A stretch of 64,000 bases of DNA from CAYQQJ01 sp964419935 (GCA_964419935.1 CAYQQJ010000004.1:62001-126000); one strand, 5' to 3'. Shown: positions 49,245-58,490, counted from the stretch's first letter. The notes: generated by a model not told the origin, from the letters alone. Made by a program: numbers and translations.

Positions 49245-49494
49245 TGCTGAGATCCCATTTTATTGTACAAGCCCGGATGGTTCACCAAATGCCGAAGGAT
49301 GGCGCCGGGGTGAGGTCTGAGACGAACTATTGCTCTTGTACTTCCTGCGCACACCCGGCGCTCCAGGCATCACTGTTCGGTACGTCTTCGCTGCAAGCCA
49401 AGGCCATCGGGCAACTTCATCCGCAGTCTGACGGGACCTGATGAGCGGCCGGGCTGGCATTTGCGGCCGCATTATATACCATGACAGCCCCGGC
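49245..49494. other. Divergent intergenic region fabV-miaE
   Basis: About 250 bp between divergent genes. It contains GC-rich GGCCGGG and GCGGCCGC blocks near 49450. No gene was seen. Confidence 0.4.
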
Positions 49495-49500
49495 TATAAT
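49495..49500 (+). promoter_or_regulatory. Perfect -10 hexamer upstream of miaE
   Basis: TATAAT at 49495-49500 lies 38 bp upstream of the miaE ATG. The 17-bp spacing puts the -35 at 49472-49477 (TTATAT), a poor match, so the promoter is only tentative. Confidence 0.4.
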
Positions 49501-49537
49501 AGGAGCCGGTTTCAAAAACTAAAATTGGCTACTACCT

Positions 49538-50110
49538 ATGCTGACACTGCGTATTGCAACGGATCCCGCCTGGCTTACCAAGGTGCTGGATAATTTTGAT
49601 GAATTTCTGGTCGATCATGCAGCTGCGGAAAAGAAGGCGTCCGGTATGGCGGTTTCCATGCTCTCTCACTACAGCGACAAGCCGGATATCGTCTACGCGA
49701 TGACGGATCTGGCGATCGAGGAAATGGCGCATTTTCGCGAGGTGGTCAAGTTGTTGTACAGTCGCGGCCTACAGCTGGGCAACGACCAGCGAGACCCGTA
49801 CGTCAACGCCTTGCACAAGTCCATGCGCAAAGGGTCTGACGTCTACATGCTCGACCGGCTCTTGCTGGGCAGCATCATCGAGGCGCGGGGCTGTGAGCGC
49901 TTTGGCCTCATTACAGAGGGTTTGCCACCGAGCGAACTTAAAAAGTTTTACCGCGCAATCACCGAGTCAGAAGCCCGTCACGAGGATCTGTTTATCAAGC
50001 TGGCTGCCAATTACTTTCCCGCCACGACCATTGAAGACCGGCTCGACCAGCTTCTGAACATCGAAGCCGGCATTGTGGCCGAATTGCCCATACGCGCGGC
50101 ATTGCACTGA
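49538..50110 (+). CDS. miaE: tRNA-(ms2io6A37)-hydroxylase
   Basis: This 190-residue non-haem diiron monooxygenase hydroxylates the isopentenyl side chain of ms2i6A37 in tRNA. EIEEMAHFREV-like text (IEEMAHFREVVK, about 66-77) and SEARHEDLFIKLAANYF are the two ExxH diiron motifs; ASGMAVSMLSHYSDKPD and RGCERFGLITEG flank them. Length is a little shorter than Salmonella MiaE, as in many marine species. Its TGA overlaps the next start by one base. The partner enzymes MiaA and MiaB are outside the window. Confidence 0.92.
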   Translation: MLTLRIATDPAWLTKVLDNFDEFLVDHAAAEKKASGMAVSMLSHYSDKPDIVYAMTDLAIEEMAHFREVVKLLYSRGLQLGNDQRDPYVNALHKSMRKGSDVYMLDRLLLGSIIEARGCERFGLITEGLPPSELKKFYRAITESEARHEDLFIKLAANYFPATTIEDRLDQLLNIEAGIVAELPIRAALH

Positions 50111-51360
50111 TGGGTTCCTCTATCGGCTCCTCGAGCAATGACGTCATGCGCAAATATCTCGCCCGCTATGCCGAGCAGGAGGTCACGCTATTGGCAGACT
50201 TCCCCGCGAACATTCAATTTCACCACTGCATAGTCATTCCAGCGTACAACGAAACTGCCGAATTTTTTACCCGTCTGCAATTGGGGCCGCTCCACAAACA
50301 GAACGCCTTGTGTGTCGTGGTGATAAACCAGCCGGACAACGATGCTGGCTGTAAAACGAATGCCCTGTTGATGCAGCAGATTTGTCTGAGTGGCGAGGTG
50401 CTCTGGCACAGTGACAATATCCAGCTGTTGCGTTACGGCGGCAGTAACAATTATTGGTTGGTGGTGGATCGTTTCAATTTTTCGCAGACTCTCGATCGGC
50501 GACTGCCACGCAAGGAAGGTGTCGGTCTCGCACGTAAAATAGGCTGCGATATCGCCACCGCACTTTACGCCCGCGCACAAATACAATCCGGCTGGATTCA
50601 TTGTACGGACGCCGATACCTTCCTGCCCCGGGATTACTTCAAACTCCCTGCCGCCGACGCATTCAGCGCAGCGGTTTATGACTTTAAACACCAGAATGAC
50701 GGCTCTGCCCTGGGCCATGCCACCGCGCTTTATGAACAGGCTCTGTCTTATTATGTAAAGGGGCTGATGTGGGCCGACTCACCCTACGCGCACCACACTA
50801 TCGGCAGCATTATCGCAGTCAACGTGCATAGCTATTGTCACGTACGCGGCTTTCCCAAACGCAGTGGCGGCGAGGACTTTTACTTGCTCAACAAGCTGAC
50901 CAAGATTGGCAAAATTTTTCGCGCTACTGATCGCACGGTGCGCATCAAGGCGCGCGAGTCCAGCCGGGTTCCGTTTGGTACTGGCCCTGCTGTTGCCGAT
51001 ATCATGGCACTCGATAATCCCGCTGCCGAATATACCTGGTATAACCCGCAAAATTTTTATGCACTGCGGCAGTGGCTCGCGACGATTCCCCGCGTGTGGG
51101 CGGACGTTGATGCCGGCCGAGATCCGTTCGAACAACTTCCACCACCCATCATTGAAGCCTTGCAGGCTGTCGGTTGGCAAAAATTTGTCAAGCACCTCAG
51201 GGAACAGGTAAATACACTTGAGGATGGCACGCGGGCAATTCACGACTGGTTCGACGCGTTTTTAACGCTCAAATTCATTCATTATCTGCAGCGCCACTAC
51301 TTCCCTGCCCTGCCGTTGGCTGACTGCCTCACCCAAGCCGAATTTATGGAACAACAATAG
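50110..51360 (+). CDS. GT-A family glycosyltransferase-like protein
   Basis: This 416-residue protein has a GT2-like fold. CIVIPAYNETAEFF begins the nucleotide-binding domain and IHCTDADTFLPRDYFKL holds the DxD metal motif. SALGHATALYEQALSYYVKG and VRGFPKRSGGEDFYLLNKLT, with the late catalytic ED, complete it. The middle (PRKEGVGLARKIGCDIATAL) is conserved in a family of uncharacterised GT2-related proteins. There is no signal or membrane segment. It overlaps miaE by one base and precedes a TauE-type permease by 11 bp, so the three may form a transcript. Acceptor unknown. Confidence 0.8.
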   Translation: MGSSIGSSSNDVMRKYLARYAEQEVTLLADFPANIQFHHCIVIPAYNETAEFFTRLQLGPLHKQNALCVVVINQPDNDAGCKTNALLMQQICLSGEVLWHSDNIQLLRYGGSNNYWLVVDRFNFSQTLDRRLPRKEGVGLARKIGCDIATALYARAQIQSGWIHCTDADTFLPRDYFKLPAADAFSAAVYDFKHQNDGSALGHATALYEQALSYYVKGLMWADSPYAHHTIGSIIAVNVHSYCHVRGFPKRSGGEDFYLLNKLTKIGKIFRATDRTVRIKARESSRVPFGTGPAVADIMALDNPAAEYTWYNPQNFYALRQWLATIPRVWADVDAGRDPFEQLPPPIIEALQAVGWQKFVKHLREQVNTLEDGTRAIHDWFDAFLTLKFIHYLQRHYFPALPLADCLTQAEFMEQQ

Positions 51361-51371
51361 AGGCGGCCCCA

Positions 51372-52154
51372 ATGTTTGTCGGTATCAATTATCACCTGGG
51401 CGAGCAGCTACTGCTGTTTGCCGTTGCGTTTTTTGCCAACATGTTGTCATCCTTGGCAGGTGGCGGCGCGGGATTGCTGCAACTCCCGGCACTTCTGTTT
51501 CTGGGCTTGCCTTTCGCACTGGCCATTGCCACTCATAAGATCGCTTCCGTCGCGCTGGGAATTGGTGCCTCGATCCGACATGCCAGCAGCAATGCAATTT
51601 CACCCACTTTTGCAATTTTTATGCTGGTGACGGGCCTGCCGGGGGTCTTCCTGGGTACCCGCGCAGTGCTGTTTATTCCCGAAGACTTCGCGCGTGTTGT
51701 GCTGGGTTTGCTTACCAGCGGACTTGGCATTTACTCATTTTTCAAAAAGTCCATGGGTCAAGAGCATTTACCCAAACACCGGTCATTTTTCGGATTGATC
51801 GTAGGCGGCCTGGTGCTGTTTTTCATCGGCTTTCTGAATGGCGCCTTCGCCTCCGGCACGGGGCTTTTCGTCACCGTGTGGCTGATCATCTGGTTCGGCC
51901 TGGATTATCGCAGAGCCATTGCCAGTACCATGCTGTTGGTGGGCCTTTTCTGGAATGCCGTCGGTGCCGCGTCGCTGGCCATGATCACACCCGTGCAGTG
52001 GACCTGGCTGCCGGCATTGCTGGCAGGTTCATTGGCCGGTGGATATTTCGGTGCCCATTTGGCAGTCACCAAAGGCAACCCGTTGGTTAAACGCACATTC
52101 GAGATGATTACGCTTTTGGTTGGCATTTCTCTGGTTGCCAGCGCACTCGACTGA
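51372..52154 (+). CDS. Sulfite exporter TauE/SafE-family permease
   Basis: This 260-residue polytopic protein has about eight membrane segments. The N-terminal FFANMLSSLAGGGAGLLQLP and the second-half FFIGFLNGAFASGTGLFVTV show the two internally repeated (N/G)xxxGGGxxL/xxSGTG elements of the TauE/SafE permease fold. Members export or import sulfite, sulfoacetate and other small anions; the substrate here is unknown. It is 11 bp downstream of the glycosyltransferase gene. Confidence 0.9.
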   Translation: MFVGINYHLGEQLLLFAVAFFANMLSSLAGGGAGLLQLPALLFLGLPFALAIATHKIASVALGIGASIRHASSNAISPTFAIFMLVTGLPGVFLGTRAVLFIPEDFARVVLGLLTSGLGIYSFFKKSMGQEHLPKHRSFFGLIVGGLVLFFIGFLNGAFASGTGLFVTVWLIIWFGLDYRRAIASTMLLVGLFWNAVGAASLAMITPVQWTWLPALLAGSLAGGYFGAHLAVTKGNPLVKRTFEMITLLVGISLVASALD

Positions 52155-52386
52155 CGCACGCATTCCTGCGCTGACATGGCTCCCAATGAACTGTGGACGG
52201 AGGCGTAAAAATGGCAGAGTTCACTGTAAGCCCTACAAATTCAGGGGCGCCTGTCATTAAATCTGACGGTATGTGAGGCGGGCGGCGGTGTTTTATTCCC
52301 GGTACGCCTTAGAGCTACCACTGTTGGCATGCTACTCGCTTCTCCTTTACTGAAAATTCGGTTAATTACAGGAAGGAGGCGTGGTT

Positions 52387-52557
52387 ATGTTGCAATGGGC
52401 ATTAATATTTTTTGTCATTGCCATTATTGCCGGCTTTTTAGGCTTTGGTGGTATCGCAGGAACAGCCGCAGGTATTGCGAAATTTATCTTCGTGGTGTTT
52501 GCCATACTCCTGGTAATTTCGATTATCAGTCACATGATGCGCGGCAGAGGGCCGTGA
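52387..52557 (+). CDS. DUF1328 small membrane protein (YtjA family)
   Basis: This 56-residue protein has two hydrophobic segments: MLQWALIFFVIAIIAGFLGF, then a glycine-rich GGIAGTAAGIAKFIFVVFAI. It is typical of the DUF1328 family (YtjA), small membrane proteins of unknown function seen near stress genes. GGAAGGAGG seven bases before the ATG is a strong ribosome-binding site. It precedes a CsbD-like gene. Confidence 0.88.
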   Translation: MLQWALIFFVIAIIAGFLGFGGIAGTAAGIAKFIFVVFAILLVISIISHMMRGRGP

Positions 52558-52632
52558 CGTGTGAGGGGCTTGCGCCTCCCATACTAACCTTTCCTCACAT
52601 CCTTTCCTCATAACAAGCAGTGAAGGTGGCAA

Positions 52633-52833
52633 ATGAATACAGATATCGCGCAAGGCAAATGGAAACAAATGAAAGGGGACATCCAACAAAAATGGGGAAA
52701 GTTATCGGATGATGACTTTGACCAGATCGACGGAAAAGTCGAGCGCTTTTGTGGCGTTGTTCAGGAGCGTTATGGTCTGAGCAGGGATCAGGCGGAAAAA
52801 GAGTTTGATCGCTTGAGCCGTTCCACCCACTGA
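52633..52833 (+). CDS. CsbD-like stress protein
   Basis: This 66-residue hydrophilic protein has the CsbD/YjbJ signature: GKWKQMKGDIQQKWGKLSDD, then DFDQIDGKVERFCGVVQERY and a final AEKEFDRL. Members are induced by general stress or osmotic change in other bacteria; their biochemical role is unknown. AAGGTGG lies before the ATG. It follows the DUF1328 gene by 75 bp on the same strand. Confidence 0.92.
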   Translation: MNTDIAQGKWKQMKGDIQQKWGKLSDDDFDQIDGKVERFCGVVQERYGLSRDQAEKEFDRLSRSTH

Positions 52834-52855
52834 TTGGGTGGTTGTTGGATGATTG

Positions 52856-53092
52856 TTACGCTCTCATAGATGCCGACTCCGGCGTTTGTCTGGCAGCACT
52901 GCGGTGCTGCCAAAACTTCTCGTGAAAGTAATAAGCTACTGTATTCACAGCCGGCTCAATGGTCGCTACCGCCCCGCCAATGACTGCGCTACCGGTCAGC
53001 AAATAAGTCACCATAAACGCGATGGAAAAGTGCATCACCGCGAAAGTGATCGTTTTGATGGTGGTCGCGCCTGTTGTCATAGTCATTTTCAT
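52856..53092 (-). CDS. DUF2061 membrane protein
   Basis: This 78-residue protein has two hydrophobic segments (HFSIAFMVTYLLTGSAVIGG and AVATIEPAVNTVAYYFHEKF), matching the DUF2061 family; the EPxxNTxAYYxHExxW element is its hallmark. Function is unknown. AGAGGAG six bases before the ATG is a strong ribosome-binding site. It converges on the CsbD gene with a 22-bp gap. Confidence 0.9.
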   Translation of the reverse strand: MKMTMTTGATTIKTITFAVMHFSIAFMVTYLLTGSAVIGGAVATIEPAVNTVAYYFHEKFWQHRSAARQTPESASMRA

Positions 53093-53282
53093 GAAAAGCT
53101 CCTCTCGCTAATCAACCACCTTGCATTAATGATAATCACTCTCATTAACAAGCGCCAGGCAATTGCTTTAATAAGCTGAATAGCTTTTCCCTATCTCCCG
53201 TACCTCCCTGTACCCCGCCGATGTTTGCGCCTCGTGTTAGTTTGTTTTTTATCTTTAGCTTGTGGCTTGTTCGCTGGATCCC
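53093..53282. other. Intergenic stretch with an AGCTTG-type fragment
   Basis: About 190 bp. TATCTTTAGCTTGTGGCTTG at 53248-53267 resembles the AGCTTG part of the repeats at 17569 and 41128. Nothing else was seen. Confidence 0.45.
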
Positions 53283-54464
53283 TTAAACCAACATCTCCAC
53301 GGCCATCGCGGTCGCTTCGCCGCCGCCGATACACAGGCTCGCTACACCTTTCGTGTGGCCGCGATTCTGCAGAGCTGACATCAACGTCACTAGAATACGT
53401 GCCCCAGAGGCACCCAGAGGATGTCCGAGAGCCACCGCACCACCGTTGATATTCACCTTTTCATGAGGCACATCCAGCTCCCGCATGGCCGCCATGGTGA
53501 CCACCGCAAAAGCTTCGTTGATTTCGAACAGGTCCACATCGTTTGCCGACCACCCGGCCCGTTCCAGCAGTGATTTCATGGCACCAACCGGTGCTGTGGT
53601 AAACCACTCCGGGGCCTGCGCGTGTTGACTATGGGCGACGATCTTTGCCAGCGGCTTCAGACCGCGGGCCTGGGCTGTACTTTGTCTCATCAGCACCAGC
53701 GCCGCTGCACCGTCAGAGATTGAGCTGGCGTTGGCTGCGGTAACGGTACCGTCCTTGCGAAACGCGGGACGCAGCTGCGGTATTTTCTCCGGCTGACCTT
53801 TGCCCGGCTGCTCGTCGGTGTCAATCACAATCTCACCCTTGCGGGTCTTGATCGTAAAGGGAGTAATTTCGCGCTTGAACCTGCCCGCTTCAATGGCGGC
53901 CGTCGCCCGACGCAAGGATTCCACAGCAAAGGCGTCCTGCTCTTCCCGGGAAAACGCATACTTATCCGCAGTGTCGTCGGCAAAGCAGCCCATGAGTTTG
54001 CCTTCGTAGGCATCCTGCAAGCCGTCCAGGAACATGTGATCGTAAATTTCATTGTTGCCCAGACGGTAGCCTGCTCGAGCCCCGGTTAAAAGGTACGGAG
54101 CGCGTGTCATACTTTCCATACCGCCGGCCACGATGATGTCCGCCCCGCCTACCACCAGCGCGTCATGCGCCATCATCACGGTTTTCATCCCTGACCCACA
54201 GACCTTGTTGACTGTAGCCGTTGGCACCCCGGCCGGGATTCCCGCGCCAATGGAAGCCTGGCGCGCCGGCGCCTGACCGATACCGGCAGGCAGAACGCAG
54301 CCCATTAACACCTCGTTGACATCCTCTGGTGCGATACCCGCATCCTGCAAGGCGCCCTTAATGGCCTGAGCACCCAACTCCGGCGCGGTAACGTCGCTGA
54401 ACACGCCCTGCATACTACCCATGGCCGTTCTGGCCATACCAACTACAACAATGGGGTCTGTCAT
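53283..54464 (-). CDS. Acetyl-CoA C-acetyltransferase (thiolase)
   Basis: This 393-residue type-II thiolase has the nucleophilic Cys in VNKVCGSGMKTVMMA, GHPLGASGARILVT with the catalytic His and SLCIGGGEATAMAVEM with the second Cys. MESMTRAPYLL and EINEAFAVVTMAAM are also present. Length and pattern fit an acetyl-CoA acetyltransferase (AtoB/PhaA type), and not a FadA. It may function in beta-hydroxybutyrate, ketone or amino acid metabolism. AGGAG nine bases before ATG 54464 supports the start. It is monocistronic and divergent from lemA. Confidence 0.92.
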   Translation of the reverse strand: MTDPIVVVGMARTAMGSMQGVFSDVTAPELGAQAIKGALQDAGIAPEDVNEVLMGCVLPAGIGQAPARQASIGAGIPAGVPTATVNKVCGSGMKTVMMAHDALVVGGADIIVAGGMESMTRAPYLLTGARAGYRLGNNEIYDHMFLDGLQDAYEGKLMGCFADDTADKYAFSREEQDAFAVESLRRATAAIEAGRFKREITPFTIKTRKGEIVIDTDEQPGKGQPEKIPQLRPAFRKDGTVTAANASSISDGAAALVLMRQSTAQARGLKPLAKIVAHSQHAQAPEWFTTAPVGAMKSLLERAGWSANDVDLFEINEAFAVVTMAAMRELDVPHEKVNINGGAVALGHPLGASGARILVTLMSALQNRGHTKGVASLCIGGGEATAMAVEMLV

Positions 54465-54798
54465 GAAACTGCTCTCCTGTCGATTGCTGTAACAGGTCAT
54501 CGAAGAATCGGTTGCGCCAGTTCGATAGCCTGCCGTTGAAGCCTGTGTTTGAAATAAGTTGTTAGGACGTCCAGGTATGCACATTCGTTTCATTCGAAAT
54601 TGAGCCGGCGTGCATAAATATAAACGCGGTCACACAACACCGTTCACGGGAGCGGCTATCTGGGCTGAACGCCTGGGGCCTATTCAGTCCATCCATTTTA
54701 TTCCTCTTGGCTTGAGATCATTGAATGGTTAGACTGAATGAGAAACTTATATGCCTTGTGTAACATAAAAAAGCGCAACATAAAAAAGGACATCTACC
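54465..54798. other. Divergent intergenic region thiolase-lemA
   Basis: About 330 bp. The stretch from 54720 to 54785 is A+T-rich and includes direct copies of CATAAAAAAG (54767 and 54779), likely part of the lemA promoter region. No gene was seen. Confidence 0.4.
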
Positions 54799-55395
54799 AT
54801 GGGTGTAACTACCATCATTGTACTGGTCGTTATCGCGGCTCTCATCTTCTACTGCGTTTCCATCTATAACACCTTGGTTCGCCTCAAGAACCGTTTCGAA
54901 AACGCGTTTGCGCAGATCGAAGTGCAGTTAAAACGGCGCTATGACCTTATTCCGAACCTGGTGGAAACCGCCAAGGGTTACATTACCCACGAGCGGGAAA
55001 CGCTTGAGGCTGTCATCCAGGCTCGCAACGCAGCCATGGCCGGTCTTAAAAACGCTGCAGATAACCCCGGGAATGCCGCGGCCATGCACGAACTCGCGGG
55101 TGCCGAAGGGGCTTTGGGTGGCGCACTCGGCCGCTTCAATATGGTGATGGAAGCCTATCCGGACCTGAAAGCCAACCAGAACATGATGCAACTGTCCGAA
55201 GAGCTGACCAGTACCGAAAACAAAGTGGCGTTCGCGCGGCAGGCGTTCAATGACTCTGTCACCGAATACAACAGCTACCGCCAAAGCTTTCCGCCGGTCT
55301 TCTTCGCCAATATGTTCGGGCATTCCAAAGATGCGGAGCTTCTGGAGTTTGAAGACAGCGCCGCGATTCAGGCAGCCCCCAAGATTTCGTTTTAA
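54799..55395 (+). CDS. lemA: LemA family protein
   Basis: This 198-residue protein has an N-terminal transmembrane segment (TIIVLVVIAALIFYCVSIYN) and a long helical soluble domain starting RLKNRFENAFAQIEVQLKRR, then DLIPNLVETAKGYITHERET, typical of LemA. It ends with FGHSKDAELLEFED. LemA proteins are membrane-anchored helical-bundle proteins of unknown biochemical function, often paired with M48 peptidases, as here. AAGGA eight bases before the ATG supports the start. The next gene starts 17 bp downstream. Confidence 0.94.
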   Translation: MGVTTIIVLVVIAALIFYCVSIYNTLVRLKNRFENAFAQIEVQLKRRYDLIPNLVETAKGYITHERETLEAVIQARNAAMAGLKNAADNPGNAAAMHELAGAEGALGGALGRFNMVMEAYPDLKANQNMMQLSEELTSTENKVAFARQAFNDSVTEYNSYRQSFPPVFFANMFGHSKDAELLEFEDSAAIQAAPKISF

Positions 55396-55412
55396 CGCCT
55401 GAACGTCATTTT

Positions 55413-57362
55413 ATGAACTTCTTTGCAGAGCAAGATCGGGCGCGGAACAAAACCAGCTGGCTGGTTGCGTGCCTGATCGCCGCAGTCGTCGGGCTTATTG
55501 CCATTACCTCCCTGGCCGTGGCGGCATTTGTTCACCTGTTACAGAACAGCACAGATTCCTACCGAATGGGCCAGGCGCTCAACACCAGTGCGGCGGATCA
55601 TTTCCGCACGCTGCTGACGCCCGAACTGATCGGCTCCGTGGCTGTGGCGGTAGTGATAGTCGTGGTGCTGGCGTCCGGCTATAAGCTTTTGCAGCTCAGC
55701 CGTGGCGGCAAGCAGGTTGCACTCGCACTGGGCGGACGCCTGATCAACACCGATACTCGGGATGCCGATGAGCGCAAAATTCTCAACGTTGTGGAAGAAA
55801 TGGCCATTGCCTCGGGCAACCCCGTGCCCAGCGTTTATTTGATGGAAGACACAGCCATTAATGCCTTCGCCGCAGGCTTCGACCGACGCGATGCGGTCAT
55901 CGGTGTCACCCGCGGCTGTATCCAGCAGCTCGACCGAGATGAATTACAGGGTGTGATCGCGCACGAGTTCAGCCATATCCATTTCGGCGATATGCGTCTT
56001 AATATGCGCCTGGTGGCGCTGCTGCACGGCATACTGGTCATCGGGCTGATCGGCTACTTCGTTTTACGCAGTACGGGGGTCTCCCGGCGGAAAAACGCCG
56101 GCGCACAGCTCGCTCTGGGTCTGGCGCTTATAATTATCGGCTACTGCGGAACGTTTTTTGGCAACATTATCAAAGCCGCGGTGAGCCGCCAGAGGGAGTT
56201 TCTCGCGGATGCATCAGCCGTGCAATTTACCCGCAACCCTCAAGGTATTTCCGGTGCGCTGAAAAAAATTGGTGGCTGGCCCCAGGGCTCCAAACTTGAA
56301 GACAAACATGCCCCCGAATTCAGCCATCTGTACTTCAGCAATGGCATCAGCCAGTTTCTGGGCGGAATGCTCGCGACGCACCCCCCGCTCGCAGAACGAA
56401 TCAAGCGTATTGATGCCGGCTGGAATGGCGAATTTGCGAGACAGGAACCCTCAGCAGTTAGAGACAAAGAGAACGAAAATTCGACCGCGAATGAGGCTTT
56501 GGCCGGCTTTGCCGGAATGGCGGGGGCTGGCATTGTAGCAGGAGGTGCTATCGGTGGCGCCCAGAGTTCCGTGTTGCGCACGGTTGAAGCGCAAGTCGGG
56601 AATCCAACGCCGGAGCATGTGGATTACGCACAAACACTATTGAGAGAACTACCGGAAACCCTCACCCGCGCCGCCCATGAACCCTATTCAGCCAGGGCCA
56701 TCATTTATGCTTTATTGGTGGACGAGTCAGGTGCTACCGGTCGCAAACAATGGGGTTATTTGCGTGAAAACGCGCACCCGGTTACGTTTCAGGTCATAGA
56801 GACTATACATCAAGCGGTGAAAACGCTGCCACGGACGCAACACTTGCCGCTACTCGAGCTATGCATACCGGCACTGAAGCAGCTGTCAAAACCCCAGTAT
56901 CAGCTATTCAAGAAGAACCTGATTGCTTTGATTCGGGCAGATAGCAAGGTCTCCCTGTTTGAGTGGTCGCTTTACCGCACCCTAATCCATTCGATCGAGG
57001 AAATCCGCCACCCGGCGCAAACGCACCTTCACAAACAGCTCGACCAATGCCAAATATTGTTGAGCGTCGTGTGTTATGCCGGCAGAAATAGCCAGCCAGA
57101 AGCGGCCTACGGGGCCGGTGCGAAGATATTGGGACTGCCCACAGCCCAGGGGATGATATCGGCAGCAAACCTGGATTTCAGTACCATAGACACGACACTG
57201 AATGCACTGGCGGGTATTCAGCCCTTGGAGAAACCCAAACTGCTTAAGGCCATCGCTGCCTGTATCCATGCAGACGACCTGGTTACACCAGAAGAAGCCG
57301 AGCTTTTTCGCGCCATAGCCGACAGCCTCGACTGCCCCATCCCACCCCTGCTCATAAGCTGA
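55413..57362 (+). CDS. M48 family membrane metallopeptidase
   Basis: This 649-residue peptidase has two N-terminal membrane segments (about 20-45 and 70-90), then PSVYLMEDTAINAFAAGFDR and the zinc motif AHEFSHIHFGDMRLN (HExxH at 184-188), two more membrane helices (about 200-250) and SRQREFLADASAVQFTRNP with the third ligand Glu. Residues beyond about 390 form an extra Lys/Glu-poor helical C-terminal domain of some 250 residues absent from HtpX, with YARELLRELPETLTRAAHEP-like text. Together with lemA it is a conserved pair of the membrane stress type. The C-terminal domain is the feature that sets it apart. Confidence 0.9.
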   Translation: MNFFAEQDRARNKTSWLVACLIAAVVGLIAITSLAVAAFVHLLQNSTDSYRMGQALNTSAADHFRTLLTPELIGSVAVAVVIVVVLASGYKLLQLSRGGKQVALALGGRLINTDTRDADERKILNVVEEMAIASGNPVPSVYLMEDTAINAFAAGFDRRDAVIGVTRGCIQQLDRDELQGVIAHEFSHIHFGDMRLNMRLVALLHGILVIGLIGYFVLRSTGVSRRKNAGAQLALGLALIIIGYCGTFFGNIIKAAVSRQREFLADASAVQFTRNPQGISGALKKIGGWPQGSKLEDKHAPEFSHLYFSNGISQFLGGMLATHPPLAERIKRIDAGWNGEFARQEPSAVRDKENENSTANEALAGFAGMAGAGIVAGGAIGGAQSSVLRTVEAQVGNPTPEHVDYAQTLLRELPETLTRAAHEPYSARAIIYALLVDESGATGRKQWGYLRENAHPVTFQVIETIHQAVKTLPRTQHLPLLELCIPALKQLSKPQYQLFKKNLIALIRADSKVSLFEWSLYRTLIHSIEEIRHPAQTHLHKQLDQCQILLSVVCYAGRNSQPEAAYGAGAKILGLPTAQGMISAANLDFSTIDTTLNALAGIQPLEKPKLLKAIAACIHADDLVTPEEAELFRAIADSLDCPIPPLLIS

Positions 57363-57370
57363 TTCAGCTT

Positions 57371-57412
57371 TCCTTTACTTATGGCTTGAGGCTTGAGGCT
57401 TAAAGCCCTTTA
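57371..57412. repeat. AGCTTG-type repeat fragment
   Basis: CTTATGGCTTGAGGCTTGAG followed by GCTTAAAGCCC, tandem imperfect GGCTTGA units between the M48 gene and sspB. It is related to the AGCTTG tracts elsewhere. Confidence 0.5.
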
Positions 57413-57835
57413 TTTAACAATGCGCAGGCTCGGACGAGCTTCGGCGGACGATTTTTGCTTTTTCACTTTGGCCTTGGGCGGTTCCGGATCGGGTTCTGCT
57501 TCGCGTTCGAACATCATTCCCTGCCCGTTTTCCCGCGCGTAGATACCCAGAATCGCATGGCACGGTACGTAAATGTCCGTCGGAATACCACCAAAACGAG
57601 CATTGAAAGAAACCGCTTTATTACCCAGTTCCAAACCAATGACAGCATGAGGAGCAACGTTCAGCACAATCTGCCCGTCCTTGTTGACATACTGCTGGGG
57701 CACCTGAACGTTACTGGCATGAGCGTCCACAGCGATGTGTGGAGTAAACTCGTTGTCGACGATCCACTCGTAAAGCGCGCGAATCAGATACGGGCGACTC
57801 GACGTCATGACCATGGGCACCTTTGTCTTTGACAT
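57410..57835 (-). CDS. sspB: ClpXP specificity-enhancing factor SspB
   Basis: This 141-residue adaptor delivers ssrA-tagged proteins to ClpXP. The folded N-terminal domain has SSRPYLIRALYEWIVDNEFT and VLNVAPHAVIGLELGNKAVS with FGGIPTDIYVPCHAILGIYA. A flexible Pro/Lys-rich linker leads to the ClpX-docking tail RPSLRIVK at the very end, like E. coli. ATG 57835 is used; an upstream start would overlap the sspA 3' end. It is seven bases after sspA. Confidence 0.95.
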   Translation of the reverse strand: MSKTKVPMVMTSSRPYLIRALYEWIVDNEFTPHIAVDAHASNVQVPQQYVNKDGQIVLNVAPHAVIGLELGNKAVSFNARFGGIPTDIYVPCHAILGIYARENGQGMMFEREAEPDPEPPKAKVKKQKSSAEARPSLRIVK

Positions 57836-57842
57836 GAGAGCA

Positions 57843-58490
57843 TCAGCCTTGCCGAAATTCGGGGCGCATTTCGCGCTCAAGCTCGGTCAGACTCTGCTGG
57901 AAAGATTCCCGGTTAAAAACCCGGTTCATGTAGTCCAGCAATGGGGTTACCTGGCGAGTGCGCGGCAACTCCACATTCAGGATCTCCAGGCGCCACAGAA
58001 TCGGGGCCAGGCAGCAATCGACCAGAGTGAATTCTTCACTGAGGAAAAATGGCTTATCACTGAAGATGGGCGCAATACCGACCAGACTGTCTTTCAACTC
58101 CTTGGCAGCTGCTGCGCATGCTGCTTTATCCTGATTGAGCACCAAGGTGTCCACTTTCGGAGACCAATCATTCTCAATGCGATAGACGAACTGACGGCTC
58201 TCTGCGCGAGCTACCGGATAGACCGGTAACAATGGCGGGTGCGGAAAGCGCTCATCCAGATATTCCATCATGACCCGGGTTTCGTACAACGTCAGGTCCC
58301 TATCCACCAGTGTTGGCAGAGAATTGTATGGATTCAATTCACTCAGCTCTGCGGGAAGATTCGCCGGATCTACATCTACGACATCGACGGTTACCCCTTT
58401 TTCAGCCAGGACAATGCGTACCCGATGGCTGTAATGATCTCTACCATCAGAAAAATACGTCATGGACGAGCGTTTAGCCACAACCCCCAT
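57843..58490 (-). CDS. sspA: Stringent starvation protein A
   Basis: This 215-residue GST-fold transcription factor binds RNA polymerase and is induced on starvation; in E. coli and related species it supports acid resistance and virulence. KRSSMTYFSDGRDHYSHRVR is the N-terminal thioredoxin-like start, and NPYNSLPTLVDRDLTLYETR carries the cis-Pro. The helical C-terminal domain ends LTELEREMRPEFRQG. GAGGT before ATG 58490 supports the start over GTG 58499. sspA-sspB follow petBC, the conserved order. Confidence 0.94.
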   Translation of the reverse strand: MGVVAKRSSMTYFSDGRDHYSHRVRIVLAEKGVTVDVVDVDPANLPAELSELNPYNSLPTLVDRDLTLYETRVMMEYLDERFPHPPLLPVYPVARAESRQFVYRIENDWSPKVDTLVLNQDKAACAAAAKELKDSLVGIAPIFSDKPFFLSEEFTLVDCCLAPILWRLEILNVELPRTRQVTPLLDYMNRVFNRESFQQSLTELEREMRPEFRQG

